A program made the position numbers and the translations under genes. DNA of 64,000 nt, taken from contig CP054936.1 in the NCBI GenBank assembly GCA_013364255.1, positions 1-64,000 on the forward strand, given 5' to 3'. Position 1 is the first letter of the stretch. Each line of letters opens with the position of its first letter. The stretch is from Streptomyces seoulensis. Lineage in GTDB: Bacteria; Actinomycetota; Actinomycetes; Streptomycetales; Streptomycetaceae. The notes beneath the pieces were generated by a model that had not been told where the DNA came from, ran no database searches, and worked only from the letters and a program-made list of their open reading frames with translations. Shown here piece after piece: positions 56,501-64,000 of the stretch.

Positions 56501-57001
56501 ATCGTGGTCGCCGGCGGTCCACAGGGCGTCCTGTACGTCTGGGACCCGCTGCGCGGCAAGCTCACGCCGACCGCGGCGCAACCGGGACGCCCGGCCATCC
56601 GCTCGATCGGCTGCGCCGTCGTCAACACCACTCCCCTCGCCGTGACGACCGACGGCGCCACCGTGCGGGTCTGGTCGCTGCGCAGGCCGCGCGCACCGCG
56701 CGAGGTGGAAAGCGTGAAGTCGCCGTCGCCGGCCGTCGCAGTGTCCTGCACCCATCTGGGCGGTCGCCCCATGGCGATCCTGGCCTGCGAGGACGGCACC
56801 GTACGGCTGCTTGACCTGGAGACCCGTGAGCTGACCGCCTCCTCGTCGGTGTGGCGGCCGCCGAGCACCGTCGCGGCCCCCAGTCCCTCCGAGCCAGCCT
56901 CGTTCTCCGCGGTGCACCTGCACGTCTCTGCCGGTCAGGCCGTCACCACCGTACTCGGAACGGCCGACGGATCAACCCACGTCTGTGACCTAGTGACCTA
57001 G
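53513..57001 (+). CDS. caspase-like peptidase - NACHT/STAND NTPase - WD40 protein
   Basis: The 1,162-residue protein has a C14 caspase domain (residues about 10-260) with the His/Cys dyad H91 (YYSGHGQAD) and C142 (VIDACYAGRG), a STAND NTPase with Walker A GPPGVGKS (351-358) and Walker B IVVDALDE (437-444), a helical region, and a WD40 beta-propeller from about residue 830. Proteins of this type are sensors: the propeller detects a trigger, the NTPase oligomerises and the protease cuts a partner, as in bacterial anti-phage and cell-death systems. It ends at a TAG (56999-57001) inside an 8-bp tandem duplication that interrupts the propeller. Confidence 0.85.
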   Translation: MTDDVEPSRRYVLAFGAARYAHEELPDLPGVADDLPRVLGSFAAVGYTPVPVFPEGSLDPARPEDVLGPLLRWIPESFDDGDTLLLYYSGHGQADGDEHFLMCSRSDPGAAEVRLSALSTRHLVELPALKGVRRILLVIDACYAGRGAVDAVTWAVRAKHAVAHAPGADHRFLKSFGVLSAARITEEAKDSAFSAALSHVLADETWIGNRASHISLPDLVGALNTEFRRRGVDHHADWAQLCDDTVRGDPATGFFPNPFHVPELLMVDRDLDVAEQRHFVRWLGAASGYGAAEQQRRNRELVEHFSPRGAGRQTARESGHYFTGRVDVLRRLAGWMRGENDRDARVFVVTGPPGVGKSAVLGRLVTLADDDARDAIPADAVAPGTLPPSGSVTVAVHARALGLPQIVSALAASFDCPEPTEAALRERLGALDSITTIVVDALDESGMAHDEERRIARFLAELAGATPRLRLLIGTRPHLADAVADKAPYARIVDLAAPEWNEPDDLVRYCELILRTPLGPHSGTSLPHALISSAADEIARAAHAIYLVARLMARSVASSGIPPTRSALELPEYDPASGSSALVDRAFRWALARQLTPERAAEARALLLPLAYVEGHGMPLHQIWATLAADHPDQVAPTAERLTRLLRNDALGPYLVETLDEDGRSVYRLYHQALADELRRNEAPPDAETLWYERLREMVPRTADGSPRWQEADPYVLHHLAAMAAAAGRLDELVTDGEFLVHARPTGLVPWLRGLSTERGRLAAAVYRAHLDVHHEMSPQDRRHVLACDAARHQHTPLLAGLDRSTEEGRWRPVWAASGSVPAALSVHRLADGGGPVDSVTCVGLAGRDTIVTVGRGSLQAWDMATGRSIELPDAVADLNATAVTAAALPDHDLLVVGTDTGAVHIYDLASGRIRTPAPTEADAAPTTALVTLELAGRKAVVSASASGELRAWDLTDATALPWRIQLADGGLSSLATATVDANPEASNEILRRGWDIVVAGGPQGVLYVWDPLRGKLTPTAAQPGRPAIRSIGCAVVNTTPLAVTTDGATVRVWSLRRPRAPREVESVKSPSPAVAVSCTHLGGRPMAILACEDGTVRLLDLETRELTASSSVWRPPSTVAAPSPSEPASFSAVHLHVSAGQAVTTVLGTADGSTHVCDLVT

Positions 57002-57003
57002 TG
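56986..57003 (+). repeat. 8-bp tandem duplication splitting the WD40 gene
   Basis: TGACCTAG occurs twice in a row plus two further matching bases. The second copy creates the TAG stop. Removing one copy joins the upstream frame to the downstream WD40 frame (reading HVCDLVVPTRAPSDGH) without any stop. This shows the present split is due to the duplication, either a fixed mutation or a slippage switch. Confidence 0.85.
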
Positions 57004-58113
57004 GTGCCGACCCGGGCGCCGAGCGACGGTCATACCCGGGCCGTCGTCGGCGCGGCCGTCACCGGTGGCGGGTACCGGCGGCGGTACGTGGTGAGCGCGG
57101 GCCGTGACTCGACGGTGCGCGCGTGGCGCATGGACTCGGGAGTGCCGGCCCTGCCTGCCGTCACCGACGGGGTCTCGGCGTTCACCGGCGTCGTCGCGGC
57201 CGTGGTCGACGGCCGGCTGCTGGCCCTCTCCCGGTCCGCCAACCGCCCGGTGGAAGTGTGGGACCTCGCGACGGGCACCACGATGGAACGGCAGCGGCCG
57301 CGGTGGACCGTGGCAGCGGCGATCGGCTATGAAAGGGGCCGCCCGATCGCCGTCACCGCCGACTTCACCCACCGCGTCGAGGTGTGGGACCTGATCAGCG
57401 GTGTCGCGCTGCACCGGCTGGAGAGCTGCGGCAGCCGGGTGACCGCGCTCGCCTGCGCTCCCGCGGACGGCGACCTCGCCATCGCCGTCGCCCTGGCGAA
57501 CGGCTCGGTGGTGCTCTGGAAGCGCAGCGGCACCGACTTCACGAGACATCGGCTGCAGGAGAGATGGCAGACGACGAAGGTCGTCTGCGTTCGCGTACAG
57601 GGGTGCCCCGTCGCCGTGATCGCCTGCGACGACGGAACGATCCGGGCGTGGGACGGCACCGACGCTGTCATCCTCGCACGCCAGGATCTCGACGGGACCG
57701 GTCACAACCGGCCGTCCATGTCCAGCCCTGACCGGGGCGGCGGGAAGCCGGAGGGGAACGGTACGCAGGTAGCCGTCGACTCTCGACCCGCGCCCGGTGT
57801 GCCATCCCCGGGTACGTCGCACCGGGCGGCGACCACGGGTGTGCGGCGGAGCCACGTGGTGTCTCTCGCGGGACGCGTCGTCGACGGCGGCCTGCTGCTG
57901 GCGACGGGCGACGCCGTCGGGCGGGTGACGGTCTGGGAGACGCCCGGCGGCACGTGGCCGCCGCCGTTCTGTGACGCCGCCTCCGACATGTTCACGGTGC
58001 CCGGCGACGCTCCCGTTACCTCCCTGGAGTTCACCCCCGATGGACGCCTCGCCCTCTGCGCCGACATGGACGTATTCCTCTTCGGCAGGCCCGAGGACAG
58101 GCCGGTTCGATGA
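57001..58113 (+). CDS. second half of the WD40 propeller
   Basis: The 370-residue frame starts at a GTG overlapping the upstream TAG (TAGTG) and encodes further WD40-type blades: YVVSAGRDSTVRAWRMDSG, PVEVWDLATG, RVEVWDLISG, GSVVLWKRSG, GTIRAWDG and GRVTVWETPGG. It has no start of its own beyond GTG and no separate ribosome binding site, and it fuses in frame to the caspase protein if one 8-bp unit is removed (about 1,530 residues in total). It may be translated by reinitiation as a separate propeller half, or not at all. Confidence 0.7.
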   Translation: MVPTRAPSDGHTRAVVGAAVTGGGYRRRYVVSAGRDSTVRAWRMDSGVPALPAVTDGVSAFTGVVAAVVDGRLLALSRSANRPVEVWDLATGTTMERQRPRWTVAAAIGYERGRPIAVTADFTHRVEVWDLISGVALHRLESCGSRVTALACAPADGDLAIAVALANGSVVLWKRSGTDFTRHRLQERWQTTKVVCVRVQGCPVAVIACDDGTIRAWDGTDAVILARQDLDGTGHNRPSMSSPDRGGGKPEGNGTQVAVDSRPAPGVPSPGTSHRAATTGVRRSHVVSLAGRVVDGGLLLATGDAVGRVTVWETPGGTWPPPFCDAASDMFTVPGDAPVTSLEFTPDGRLALCADMDVFLFGRPEDRPVR

Positions 58114-58214
58114 CGGTGAGGGGGTCACCGAGAGGTCGTTTTCTCCCGATGCTTTCTCCCGGAACAGGTGTTTGACTCTGGGGTGTCGGGTCGCGCCAAG
58201 AGATCGTGTTCTCG

Positions 58215-58817
58215 CCGGTGAGGCGACGGTCTACCAGGTTGGTCGTGGCCGGCTGGATCACTGCCCGAACTGTGACGCGCCGGCCGGCGCCGCCTGCCGC
58301 ACCCGCGGCGGGAAGACCGCCGCGAAGTACCACACCCCCCGCTTCGTCCTCGTCGCAAAGGCAGGGCCCGGCGCTCGCCGCCGTGCCCGCACCCTGCTCC
58401 GAGCGCCCGGTCCGCCTCCGGTACGCCAGAACGTCGACCGCGCGGCAGGAGTTGGCGAGTCAGCTGGAAGGCCAGGTCATCGCCGCGTCCAAGGGCAACC
58501 GCGGCGGACGCCCGAAGGTCGTCGACGACGACATGCTCACCATCGCCGTCGCGTTCAAGGACAAGGGCGTCCCCGTCCCCGACATCGCGAAGAAGCCGAC
58601 CATCAAGACCGGGAAGAACGCGGGCAATTCTCCGTCGGTCGCCTCGCTCTACCGGGCGCTCGCGGAAGCCGAGGAAGCCGCGGCCGACGACGGCCTGCCG
58701 CTGCGGCCCAAGCCTGTAAGCATCCGCCGGCCCGAGGACCCACTCACCCCCGAGGAGATCAACCTCCGCGAACGGCTCCAGGCCCAGCCCCACCCGAGCG
58801 CCGAGCCGCGGTGGTAG
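58215..58817 (+). pseudogene. serine recombinase relic with zinc-finger and HTH parts
   Basis: One frame has DHCPNCDAPAGAACRTRGGKTAAKYHTPRF, the zinc finger found before some actinobacterial serine recombinases. After a frame change, RYARTSTARQELASQLEG (start of the resolvase domain) is joined directly to GNRGGRPKVVDDDMLTIAVAFKDKGVPVPDIAKK and SVASLYRALAEAE (C-terminal helix-turn-helix). About 120 catalytic-domain residues are deleted in frame. It shows that this locus once carried a mobile element next to the defence-like module. Confidence 0.7.
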
Positions 58818-58933
58818 CGCGCACGGCCTGCCCGGATCCCATGTGACTGAGGGCGCCATTTGGCCCGGCGGGCCAGGTGGCGACTCAGTACTCGGTAGGG
58901 CTGGTCCATGCCGTCCCGTACGGTCGGTCTGTG

Positions 58934-59764
58934 ATGATCAAAGAGAGCGAACCGCGCAGCCTCGGCCTTCCCGCCCCCGAAGCGCGCTTGCAATTCGGGA
59001 CGGAACCGCACGAGCTTGGTGGCGGGCCGCGGCGCCGCCTGCTCATGATCGACGATGCGCCTGCCTTCGAACTCAGCTTCCCCTGCGGAACGTGCCCGTT
59101 CCTGTTCCGCCGGCTGGAAGGCGCGAACGAGAAGTTGTCCTTTGAGAACATGCAGGACCGGCTGACCGCAGCCCTGGCCGATCCGGATGACGGCGGCGTG
59201 ATCGAGGCGTTCGGTGCGCTGCTGCCGGAGGGCGAGTACCTGCCACTCCTGCTGGAGGTGGAACCCCAGCTGGTCGTCCCCGGCGCGGAGGGCGACTACT
59301 TCAGCGGCGAACAGGTCGCCGCGTGGGGGGTCGACCAGTTCTGGGGCCTCCCGCAGTACCCGCACACTTCGTATTACCGCACCTTCGAGACCATGGTCGA
59401 CGCGGACGCCCACCTCTATGAGTTCGTCGTGCCCATGGTCCCCCCGACGTGGAACGACAGGGAGCGGGTCGATGAGTACGTCAGGCTCATGGAACTGGGC
59501 ACGGTGCCGACGGCAGTGGCGATCTCCACGCTGGACGTGTGCCAGTCCGCCCTCGGCCTGGCAGATGACCCTGCCGCGCACTGGGGCCTGACCCACTTCC
59601 TCCTGGACGGCCACCACAAACTGGAAGCCGCCGCCACGGCCGGTCGGCCGGTGCGACTCCTCTCCCTTCTGGCCCTGGGCGAGAGCCTCGCCGGAGCGGA
59701 CGACGCAGCCCGACTGCCTGCACTGCGTGCCCAGCCCCGCTCTGCTCGAACGACCGGCACCTGA
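58934..59764 (+). CDS. hypothetical protein
   Basis: The 276-residue soluble protein contains FELSFPCGTCPFLFRRLEGANE near residue 45 with a CxxC pair, a central YYRTFETMVDADAHLYEFVVPMVPP and LLDGHHKLEAAATAGRPVRLLSLLAL near the C-terminus, reminiscent of the DGxHR-type loops of ParB-like nucleotidases but not diagnostic. The start is uncertain: ATG at 58934 (used) or GTG at 58877; neither has a strong ribosome binding site. No family is assigned. Confidence 0.6.
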   Translation: MIKESEPRSLGLPAPEARLQFGTEPHELGGGPRRRLLMIDDAPAFELSFPCGTCPFLFRRLEGANEKLSFENMQDRLTAALADPDDGGVIEAFGALLPEGEYLPLLLEVEPQLVVPGAEGDYFSGEQVAAWGVDQFWGLPQYPHTSYYRTFETMVDADAHLYEFVVPMVPPTWNDRERVDEYVRLMELGTVPTAVAISTLDVCQSALGLADDPAAHWGLTHFLLDGHHKLEAAATAGRPVRLLSLLALGESLAGADDAARLPALRAQPRSARTTGT

Positions 59765-60001
59765 GCCAGAGCCGAAGGTCACGCTCGCGGGCCAACACTG
59801 ACGCACAACCGGACCAACTCAACCGCCAAGGGGCCAACCGAAGAGCTCAAGTCTCAACCCGTGATCACCGGCTTAGCGTCACGTAACCGCTGTACCGCTG
59901 TGCCCCGAGGCCAGGACCGAGGAGGTCATCGGCTGGGCGTGCACCCACGACCGTCCGGTGGCGTGGGTGCCGGGGACCACCAACAGAACGAGGTCCGCCG
60001 T
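59765..60001. other. intergenic, nothing recognised
   Basis: No supported gene or clear regulatory element is seen in this stretch after the hypothetical gene. Confidence 0.3.
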
Positions 60002-60250
60002 ATGACCTCCTACCCGTCGACGGTCGGGCCGGTCCTGGCGCACCCGATTGCTGCGGCCGCCGGCATCACCGCCGCGAACCTCCAGGCGCGGCGGGGGTGG
60101 CGCGCCGTCGAACTGCTCTGGGACGGGTACAGCCCGGAGACGGCGATGCTGTTGTGCGCGGGGACCACGGTGGTTGAGGCGGCCGTGCACGAGGCGCTGG
60201 AGATGCATCAGGCATCACTCGGAGGCCTCCCGCTCGGCCGCGCTCCAGTC
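60002..60250 (+). pseudogene. short coding-like fragment
   Basis: From ATG at 60002 the frame reads TVGPVLAHPIAAAAGITAANLQARRGWRAVELLWDGYSPETAMLLCAGTTVVEAAVHEALEM, which has protein-like composition. The frame then runs on into sequence antisense to the DUF4396 gene, so any real coding part ends near 60250. It may be the remainder of a truncated gene. No family is recognised. Confidence 0.3.
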
Positions 60251-60303
60251 GTAGGCGCCGGATCCCAGGACTCAGCGAGCAGTCTCGCCTCCGCGCCGAG
60301 GTG

Positions 60304-60704
60304 TTACATGGCTTCCTTGAGCCCGGAGCGGATCAGCCAGGTGTTGACCGGCCAGGCGGTGAAGAAACCGGCGATCATGCCGATCTGCATCAGGAACCAG
60401 TACACGGGGTCGTTCGGATGCAGGTGGTGGGGGGCGGGGAAGAAGACGAAGAACATCAGCGCCATCCAGCCGAACAGCCCGACCTCGAAGGCGGTCAGGG
60501 ACAGCACGTCGGCCTTGGCCGCCGCGATCAGCCCTTGCGCAGGCCCAGACCGCGCATGGGGGCGATGGCGAAGTACTGGAACCCGATCCCGAGGACCAGC
60601 GCGAGCACGTAGTCGCCGACGTACTCGGCGGGCAGCGCGAGCCCGCCGAGGGTGATGCCGAGACCGAAGACCGCGAACTCGGCGCGGACCCGCATGTGAG
60701 CCAT
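60304..60704 (-). pseudogene. DUF4396-type membrane protein, frameshifted
   Basis: From ATG at 60704 the minus strand reads MAHMRVRAEFAVFGLGITLG, YVGDYVLALVLGIGFQYFAIAPMRGLGLRKG and then meets TGA. The next frame continues LIAAAKADVLSLTAFEVGLFGWMALMFFVFFP to a natural end LIRSGLKEAM. One missing G in the GGG near 60531-60534 explains the break. The whole protein would have about four transmembrane helices of the DUF4396 family. It is either a recent mutation or a sequencing error. Confidence 0.65.
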
Positions 60705-60801
60705 CAGCGGTCTGTGTCACGGTCCGGGTGGCTCAAGATCGGGCTCGTTCTGCCGGGGCTTCGCTGTCGACCGGGCCTGCGAGCCTCCCGGGCGGGGTGC
60801 G

Positions 60802-61398
60802 TCACGGGTGACGCGGCAAGTCCTCGTCCGCCAGCAGCCGGCGCGTCGCTCCCGCCGCGAAGTCGGACACGGTCGTCAGATCGTCGCCCTGGTCGATTCT
60901 GCGGATGCATGCATCGACGACTGCCTGGACCACCACCACGGTCAGTTCGGGCTGTGTCTGCCCCAGTTCGCGCACGACCCGGGCGAGCGCCTCATGCAGC
61001 GAGGTGTGCAGATTCCTCACCCGCTCCCGCGCTGACGGCGAGAGCGAGTCGCGCGAGAGCGCGGCCCGCCAGCCGTGGGTGCCGCGAGCCGCCTGTTCGA
61101 GGTTGGCCCTGACGTAGGCGGCGGCCTGGGCGGCGGGCGTGGTCTCGGCCGCGATGGCCTGCTCCACCGCGTCGATCCATGCGGGGAATTCGCGGGTGAC
61201 GACGAGTTCGAGCAGGTCGTCGATGGAGTTGAAGTAGCGGTAGATGCTGTTGCGGGCGATCCCGGCTCGCGCGGCGACCGCTCCGGCTGTGAGGGCTTCG
61301 GCGCCGCCCTCTTCCAGGAGTTCCTCGGCCGCGTCGATCAGTTGCGCGAGCCGCTGGGCCCGGTGTTCCCGGACGCTGCCGGCTTCGATCTTGGGCAT
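60802..61398 (-). CDS. TetR-family regulator of the MMPL transporter
   Basis: The 198-residue protein has a TetR helix-turn-helix (QLIDAAEELLEEGGAEALTAGAVAARAGIARNSIYRYFNSIDDLLELVV) and a helical effector domain. It is divergent from the MMPL transporter gene, and a 27-bp operator-like palindrome lies between them. By analogy it represses the exporter until a lipid or drug binds (inference). ATG at 61398. Confidence 0.88.
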   Translation of the reverse strand: MPKIEAGSVREHRAQRLAQLIDAAEELLEEGGAEALTAGAVAARAGIARNSIYRYFNSIDDLLELVVTREFPAWIDAVEQAIAAETTPAAQAAAYVRANLEQAARGTHGWRAALSRDSLSPSARERVRNLHTSLHEALARVVRELGQTQPELTVVVVQAVVDACIRRIDQGDDLTTVSDFAAGATRRLLADEDLPRHP

Positions 61399-61484
61399 TT
61401 TCTCCGCTCACCTCGGACGCTGTGCCGTCTCCCGCCAACCTACCCCCACGCCCGAGAGGCCGAGGGGGCGTGTTAGCTTGGCCC

Positions 61485-61511
61485 AACTTAGAGACACCCT
61501 GTCGCTAAGTT
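61485..61511. promoter_or_regulatory. TetR operator between regulator and MMPL transporter
   Basis: AACTTAGAGACA (61485-61496) and TGTCGCTAAGTT (61500-61511) form an inverted repeat around CCC with one mismatched pair. The site is about 30 bp before the transporter start, and its arms are the AT-richest part of this region. The TetR protein encoded next to it is the likely ligand. Confidence 0.7.
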
Positions 61512-61541
61512 ATGTCCGTGCTTCCTGCCGAAGGCTGCCCG

Positions 61542-64000
61542 ATGCAACCGATGAACTTCCCCGCTGTGCTCCGACGTCTCCTGGGATCGAAGAAGCGCGC
61601 CGCCGTCGTGGTGGCCTTCTGGGTCCTGATCGCGGGCCTCCTCGCCGCGGCCGCCCCGGCCCTGGAATCCGTCGAGGACAACGCGTCCGCCAATCTGCCG
61701 CCCGCCGCCTCGGACTCCATGAAGGCACGCGATCTCGTCCGCGCCCAGCTTCCGGGCCGGGACGCGACGCCGGCGATCATCGTGGTCCGCGGCAAAGGCA
61801 CCGACGCCGCGGCGAGCGCCACGCGGGCGGTCTCGGCCATCACCTCGGTCCTTTCCGGAACCAGCCGGCCCGACCATGTCGTGAGCGTGGTCTCCACGGT
61901 GACCGCTCCCGGCGCCGCGGCCGAGTTGGTCTCCCAGGACCGCGGTGCCCAGCTGGTCATCGTGTCCATGAAGGGAAGCCCCTCGGACGAGTCCTTCCAG
62001 AACGCGGTCGACGAGGTGCGTGCCCTCGCGTCCGACCGGGCCGGGCCCGCCGACGTCGCGGTGACCGGTCCCGCCGGGATCGCCACCGACACCGTGAAGG
62101 TCTTCAGCGGCGGTGACAGGGTCCTGCTGCTGGCCACCATCGTGCTCGTTCTGATCATCCTGCTGGCGATCTACCGCTCACCCCTGCTGGCGCTCGTGCC
62201 GCTTCTCGCCGTGGGCGTGGCGATGCGCGTGGCGGAGACGCTCGGCGCGATTCTCGCGGACGCCGGAGTCATCACGGTCAGCTCCCAGACCGCCTCGATC
62301 ATGACCGTGCTGCTGTTCGGGGTGGGCACGGACTACGCGCTGATCATCACCGGTCGCTACCGCGAGACCCTGCTCGACGAGCCAGACCGCGCTCGCGCGA
62401 TGCAGACCGCCGTGCGCCGCACCGCCGAGTCCGTCCTCGCCAGCGCCTCAACCATCGTGCTCGCCATGTTCGCCCTGCTCGTGGCCGTCTCCCCGGCGCT
62501 TCACGGCTTCGGACCGTACCTCGCTCTGGGCGTGGCCGTCATGGCGCTGGTGGCGTTCACCTTCATCCCCGCTCTGGTCCTCCTGCTGGGCAGGGGCGTC
62601 TTCTGGCCCGGGGGCGTGGACAAGGCCGCCGAACGCAGTCGCGGCGCAGGCATCTGGCACCGCGTCGCCGCCCTGGTCGCGCGGGCCCCCGCCAAGGTGG
62701 CCTCGGCCGTGATCGCACTCCTCGTGGTGCTGAGCGCGGGGCTGCTCGGTTACCAGGAGAGCTTCAACACCCTCAGCGGCTTCCGCGCCGCCACCGAGTC
62801 GGAGCAGGGGCAGCACCTCATCCAGGAGGAGTTCGGGCCCGGCGAGATCGCTCACAGTACCGTCGTCGTCCGTTCCCACGACAACCTGCGCTCCAGCCCC
62901 GCACGCGCCTACATCGCCACCGCGCTCACCGACGCCGAGCACGTCAGCCGTGTCCCAGACCCCCGCATGGGCGAGGACGGCAAGACCGTCTTCTACGACG
63001 TCGTCCTCGACCTCGACCCCTACGGCTCGAAGGCACTCGACGCGATCGGTCCCCTCAAGCAGGCCGCACAAAACGCGGCCCACGCCGCCGGAGTGCGGGA
63101 CGCCACGGTGCTCATCGGCGGCGAGACGGCACAGAGCGCCGACATCCGCTCCGCCCTCGACCGCGACACGACCCTTGTCGTGCTCCTGGTCCTGGCCATC
63201 GTCACCGCGGTCCTCGTCCCGCTGCTCCGCTCGCTCCTCGCCCCGCTCTACCTGGTCGCGACCCTGATCCTGTCGTTCCTGGCCACCCTGGGCGCCACCA
63301 CCTTCTTCACCGTGACCGTCCTCGGTGACGACGGCATCGGCAACCGCGTCACCGCGTACATCTTCGTCTTCCTCGTCGCGCTCGGCGTCGACTACAACAT
63401 CTTCATCATGAGCCGGTTCAAGCAGGAACTGCGCACCCAGCCACCGGCGAAGGCGATCACCGCCGCCCTGACCCGCACCGGCGGCGTCGTCTCCTCCGCG
63501 GGCCTCATCCTCGCGGCGACCTTCGCCGTCCTGATGACCCAGCCGATCCGCGAACTGTTCCAGTTCGGCTTCGCCATGGCCTTCGGCATCCTGCTGGACA
63601 CCTTCCTCATCCGCCCGCTCCTGGTCCCCGCCATCGTCCGCCTGCTAGGCGACCGCGCCCTGTGGCCCACACGCCCAGGCACCCCGCAGACACCTTCCAC
63701 ACCCACCCCCGAACCGCCTTCCACCGACGTGCCGGCCGCACGGACCTCCGACGCCGGATCCGCGCGTCTGCTGCGCGCGTTCACCTGGATCGCGATCACC
63801 GAAGCATGCACGTGGGCAGGCCTGCTGGTCGGGATGTACCTCAAGTACATTCCCGAGACCACCGAACTCGGCGTACGGATCTTCGGCTCCCTCCACGGTG
63901 CCGCCTTCATCGTCTACGTGTCCCTGACCGTCCTGGTCGCGATCCGGCTGAAGTGGCGGCTGAGCCGGACCACGATCTTCGCCCTGCTGGCCGCCGTACC
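61542..64000 (+). CDS. MMPL/RND-family transporter with DUF3817-like C-terminal domain (partial at window end)
   Basis: The frame runs from ATG 61542 (GAAGG upstream; an in-frame ATG at 61512 is possible) past the window end. It has two MMPL halves, each with a large extracytoplasmic loop followed by transmembrane bundles: SIMTVLLFGVGTDYALIITGRYRE in the first half and FVFLVALGVDYNIFIMSRFKQE in the second carry the conserved GxDY proton-relay motif. MMPL proteins export lipids or drugs. After a Pro/Thr-rich linker near residue 715 a further domain begins (LLRAFTWIAITEACTWAGLLVGMYLKYI), resembling the small membrane family DUF3817, an unusual fusion. Confidence 0.85.
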   Translation, partial: MQPMNFPAVLRRLLGSKKRAAVVVAFWVLIAGLLAAAAPALESVEDNASANLPPAASDSMKARDLVRAQLPGRDATPAIIVVRGKGTDAAASATRAVSAITSVLSGTSRPDHVVSVVSTVTAPGAAAELVSQDRGAQLVIVSMKGSPSDESFQNAVDEVRALASDRAGPADVAVTGPAGIATDTVKVFSGGDRVLLLATIVLVLIILLAIYRSPLLALVPLLAVGVAMRVAETLGAILADAGVITVSSQTASIMTVLLFGVGTDYALIITGRYRETLLDEPDRARAMQTAVRRTAESVLASASTIVLAMFALLVAVSPALHGFGPYLALGVAVMALVAFTFIPALVLLLGRGVFWPGGVDKAAERSRGAGIWHRVAALVARAPAKVASAVIALLVVLSAGLLGYQESFNTLSGFRAATESEQGQHLIQEEFGPGEIAHSTVVVRSHDNLRSSPARAYIATALTDAEHVSRVPDPRMGEDGKTVFYDVVLDLDPYGSKALDAIGPLKQAAQNAAHAAGVRDATVLIGGETAQSADIRSALDRDTTLVVLLVLAIVTAVLVPLLRSLLAPLYLVATLILSFLATLGATTFFTVTVLGDDGIGNRVTAYIFVFLVALGVDYNIFIMSRFKQELRTQPPAKAITAALTRTGGVVSSAGLILAATFAVLMTQPIRELFQFGFAMAFGILLDTFLIRPLLVPAIVRLLGDRALWPTRPGTPQTPSTPTPEPPSTDVPAARTSDAGSARLLRAFTWIAITEACTWAGLLVGMYLKYIPETTELGVRIFGSLHGAAFIVYVSLTVLVAIRLKWRLSRTTIFALLAAV

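Overview
The window is high-GC actinobacterial DNA, almost certainly Streptomyces. Codon third positions are nearly all G or C, GTG starts are common, regulators of MarR, TetR, MerR and XRE-TPR type are dense, and there are secreted proteases and P450-rich biosynthetic genes. It reads like accessory (chromosome-arm or genomic-island) DNA: short operons separated by decayed transposases, integrase and recombinase relics and a Cas2e relic. No rRNA, tRNA or CRISPR array was found.

Layout. 0.4-1.8 kb: a MarR regulator and an NmrA-like reductase with a double palindromic operator. 2.0-2.4 kb: IS3 relic. 2.5-10 kb: a leftward operon encoding a 61-aa peptide, two paralogous small helical proteins (probably TenA/heme-oxygenase-like), a GCS2-type carboxylate-amine ligase, a tryptophan-2-monooxygenase-like flavoenzyme, a metal amidohydrolase (fused in frame to the second small protein) and a threonine aldolase; this looks like an unassigned amino-acid-derived pathway. 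10.8-13.2 kb: XRE-TPR regulator and IS630 relic. 13.2-16.3 kb: secreted SGNH hydrolase, and a rifampicin monooxygenase (rox) preceded by a palindrome resembling the rifamycin-associated element. 16.5-17.6 kb: an intact IS5-type element inserted at the stop codon of a PfpI/DJ-1 gene. 18-23 kb: zinc alcohol/formaldehyde dehydrogenase, membrane protein, and a coupled serine hydrolase/MerR pair. 23.4-28.8 kb: an XRE-TPR regulator and a large secreted M4-M28 double protease with a chitin-binding-type module; a DasR-type site lies upstream. 29-31.7 kb: small hypothetical genes and a deleted IS. 31.8-35.7 kb: aldehyde dehydrogenase and monoamine oxidase, divergent from a TetR gene with an operator between them. 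35.7-39.4 kb: integrase and transposase relics, a GTCGGC repeat, and a protein with an internal 75-residue duplication.

39.5-47.0 kb: a leftward biosynthetic cluster with a discrete ACP, a FabF-like ketosynthase, three P450s, a secreted protein and a free-standing condensation-type protein; there is no adenylation domain in the window. 47.7-51.5 kb: membrane protein, a Cas2e relic joined to a broken sugar transporter, and a secreted beta-helix protein. 52.6-58.1 kb: a defence-like module in which an alpha/beta hydrolase is translationally coupled to a caspase-NACHT-WD40 protein. The WD40 part is split in two by an exact 8-bp tandem duplication; removing one copy restores a single frame. A serine-recombinase relic follows. 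58.9-64 kb: hypothetical gene, broken DUF4396 gene, and a TetR repressor divergent from an MMPL transporter that runs off the window end and carries a DUF3817-like C-terminal domain.

The best candidates for an undescribed system are the caspase-NACHT-WD40 module with its possible slipped-strand switch, the 2.5-10 kb operon, and the ACP/KS/P450/condensation cluster. All functional assignments are from reading sequence motifs; no database search was possible.
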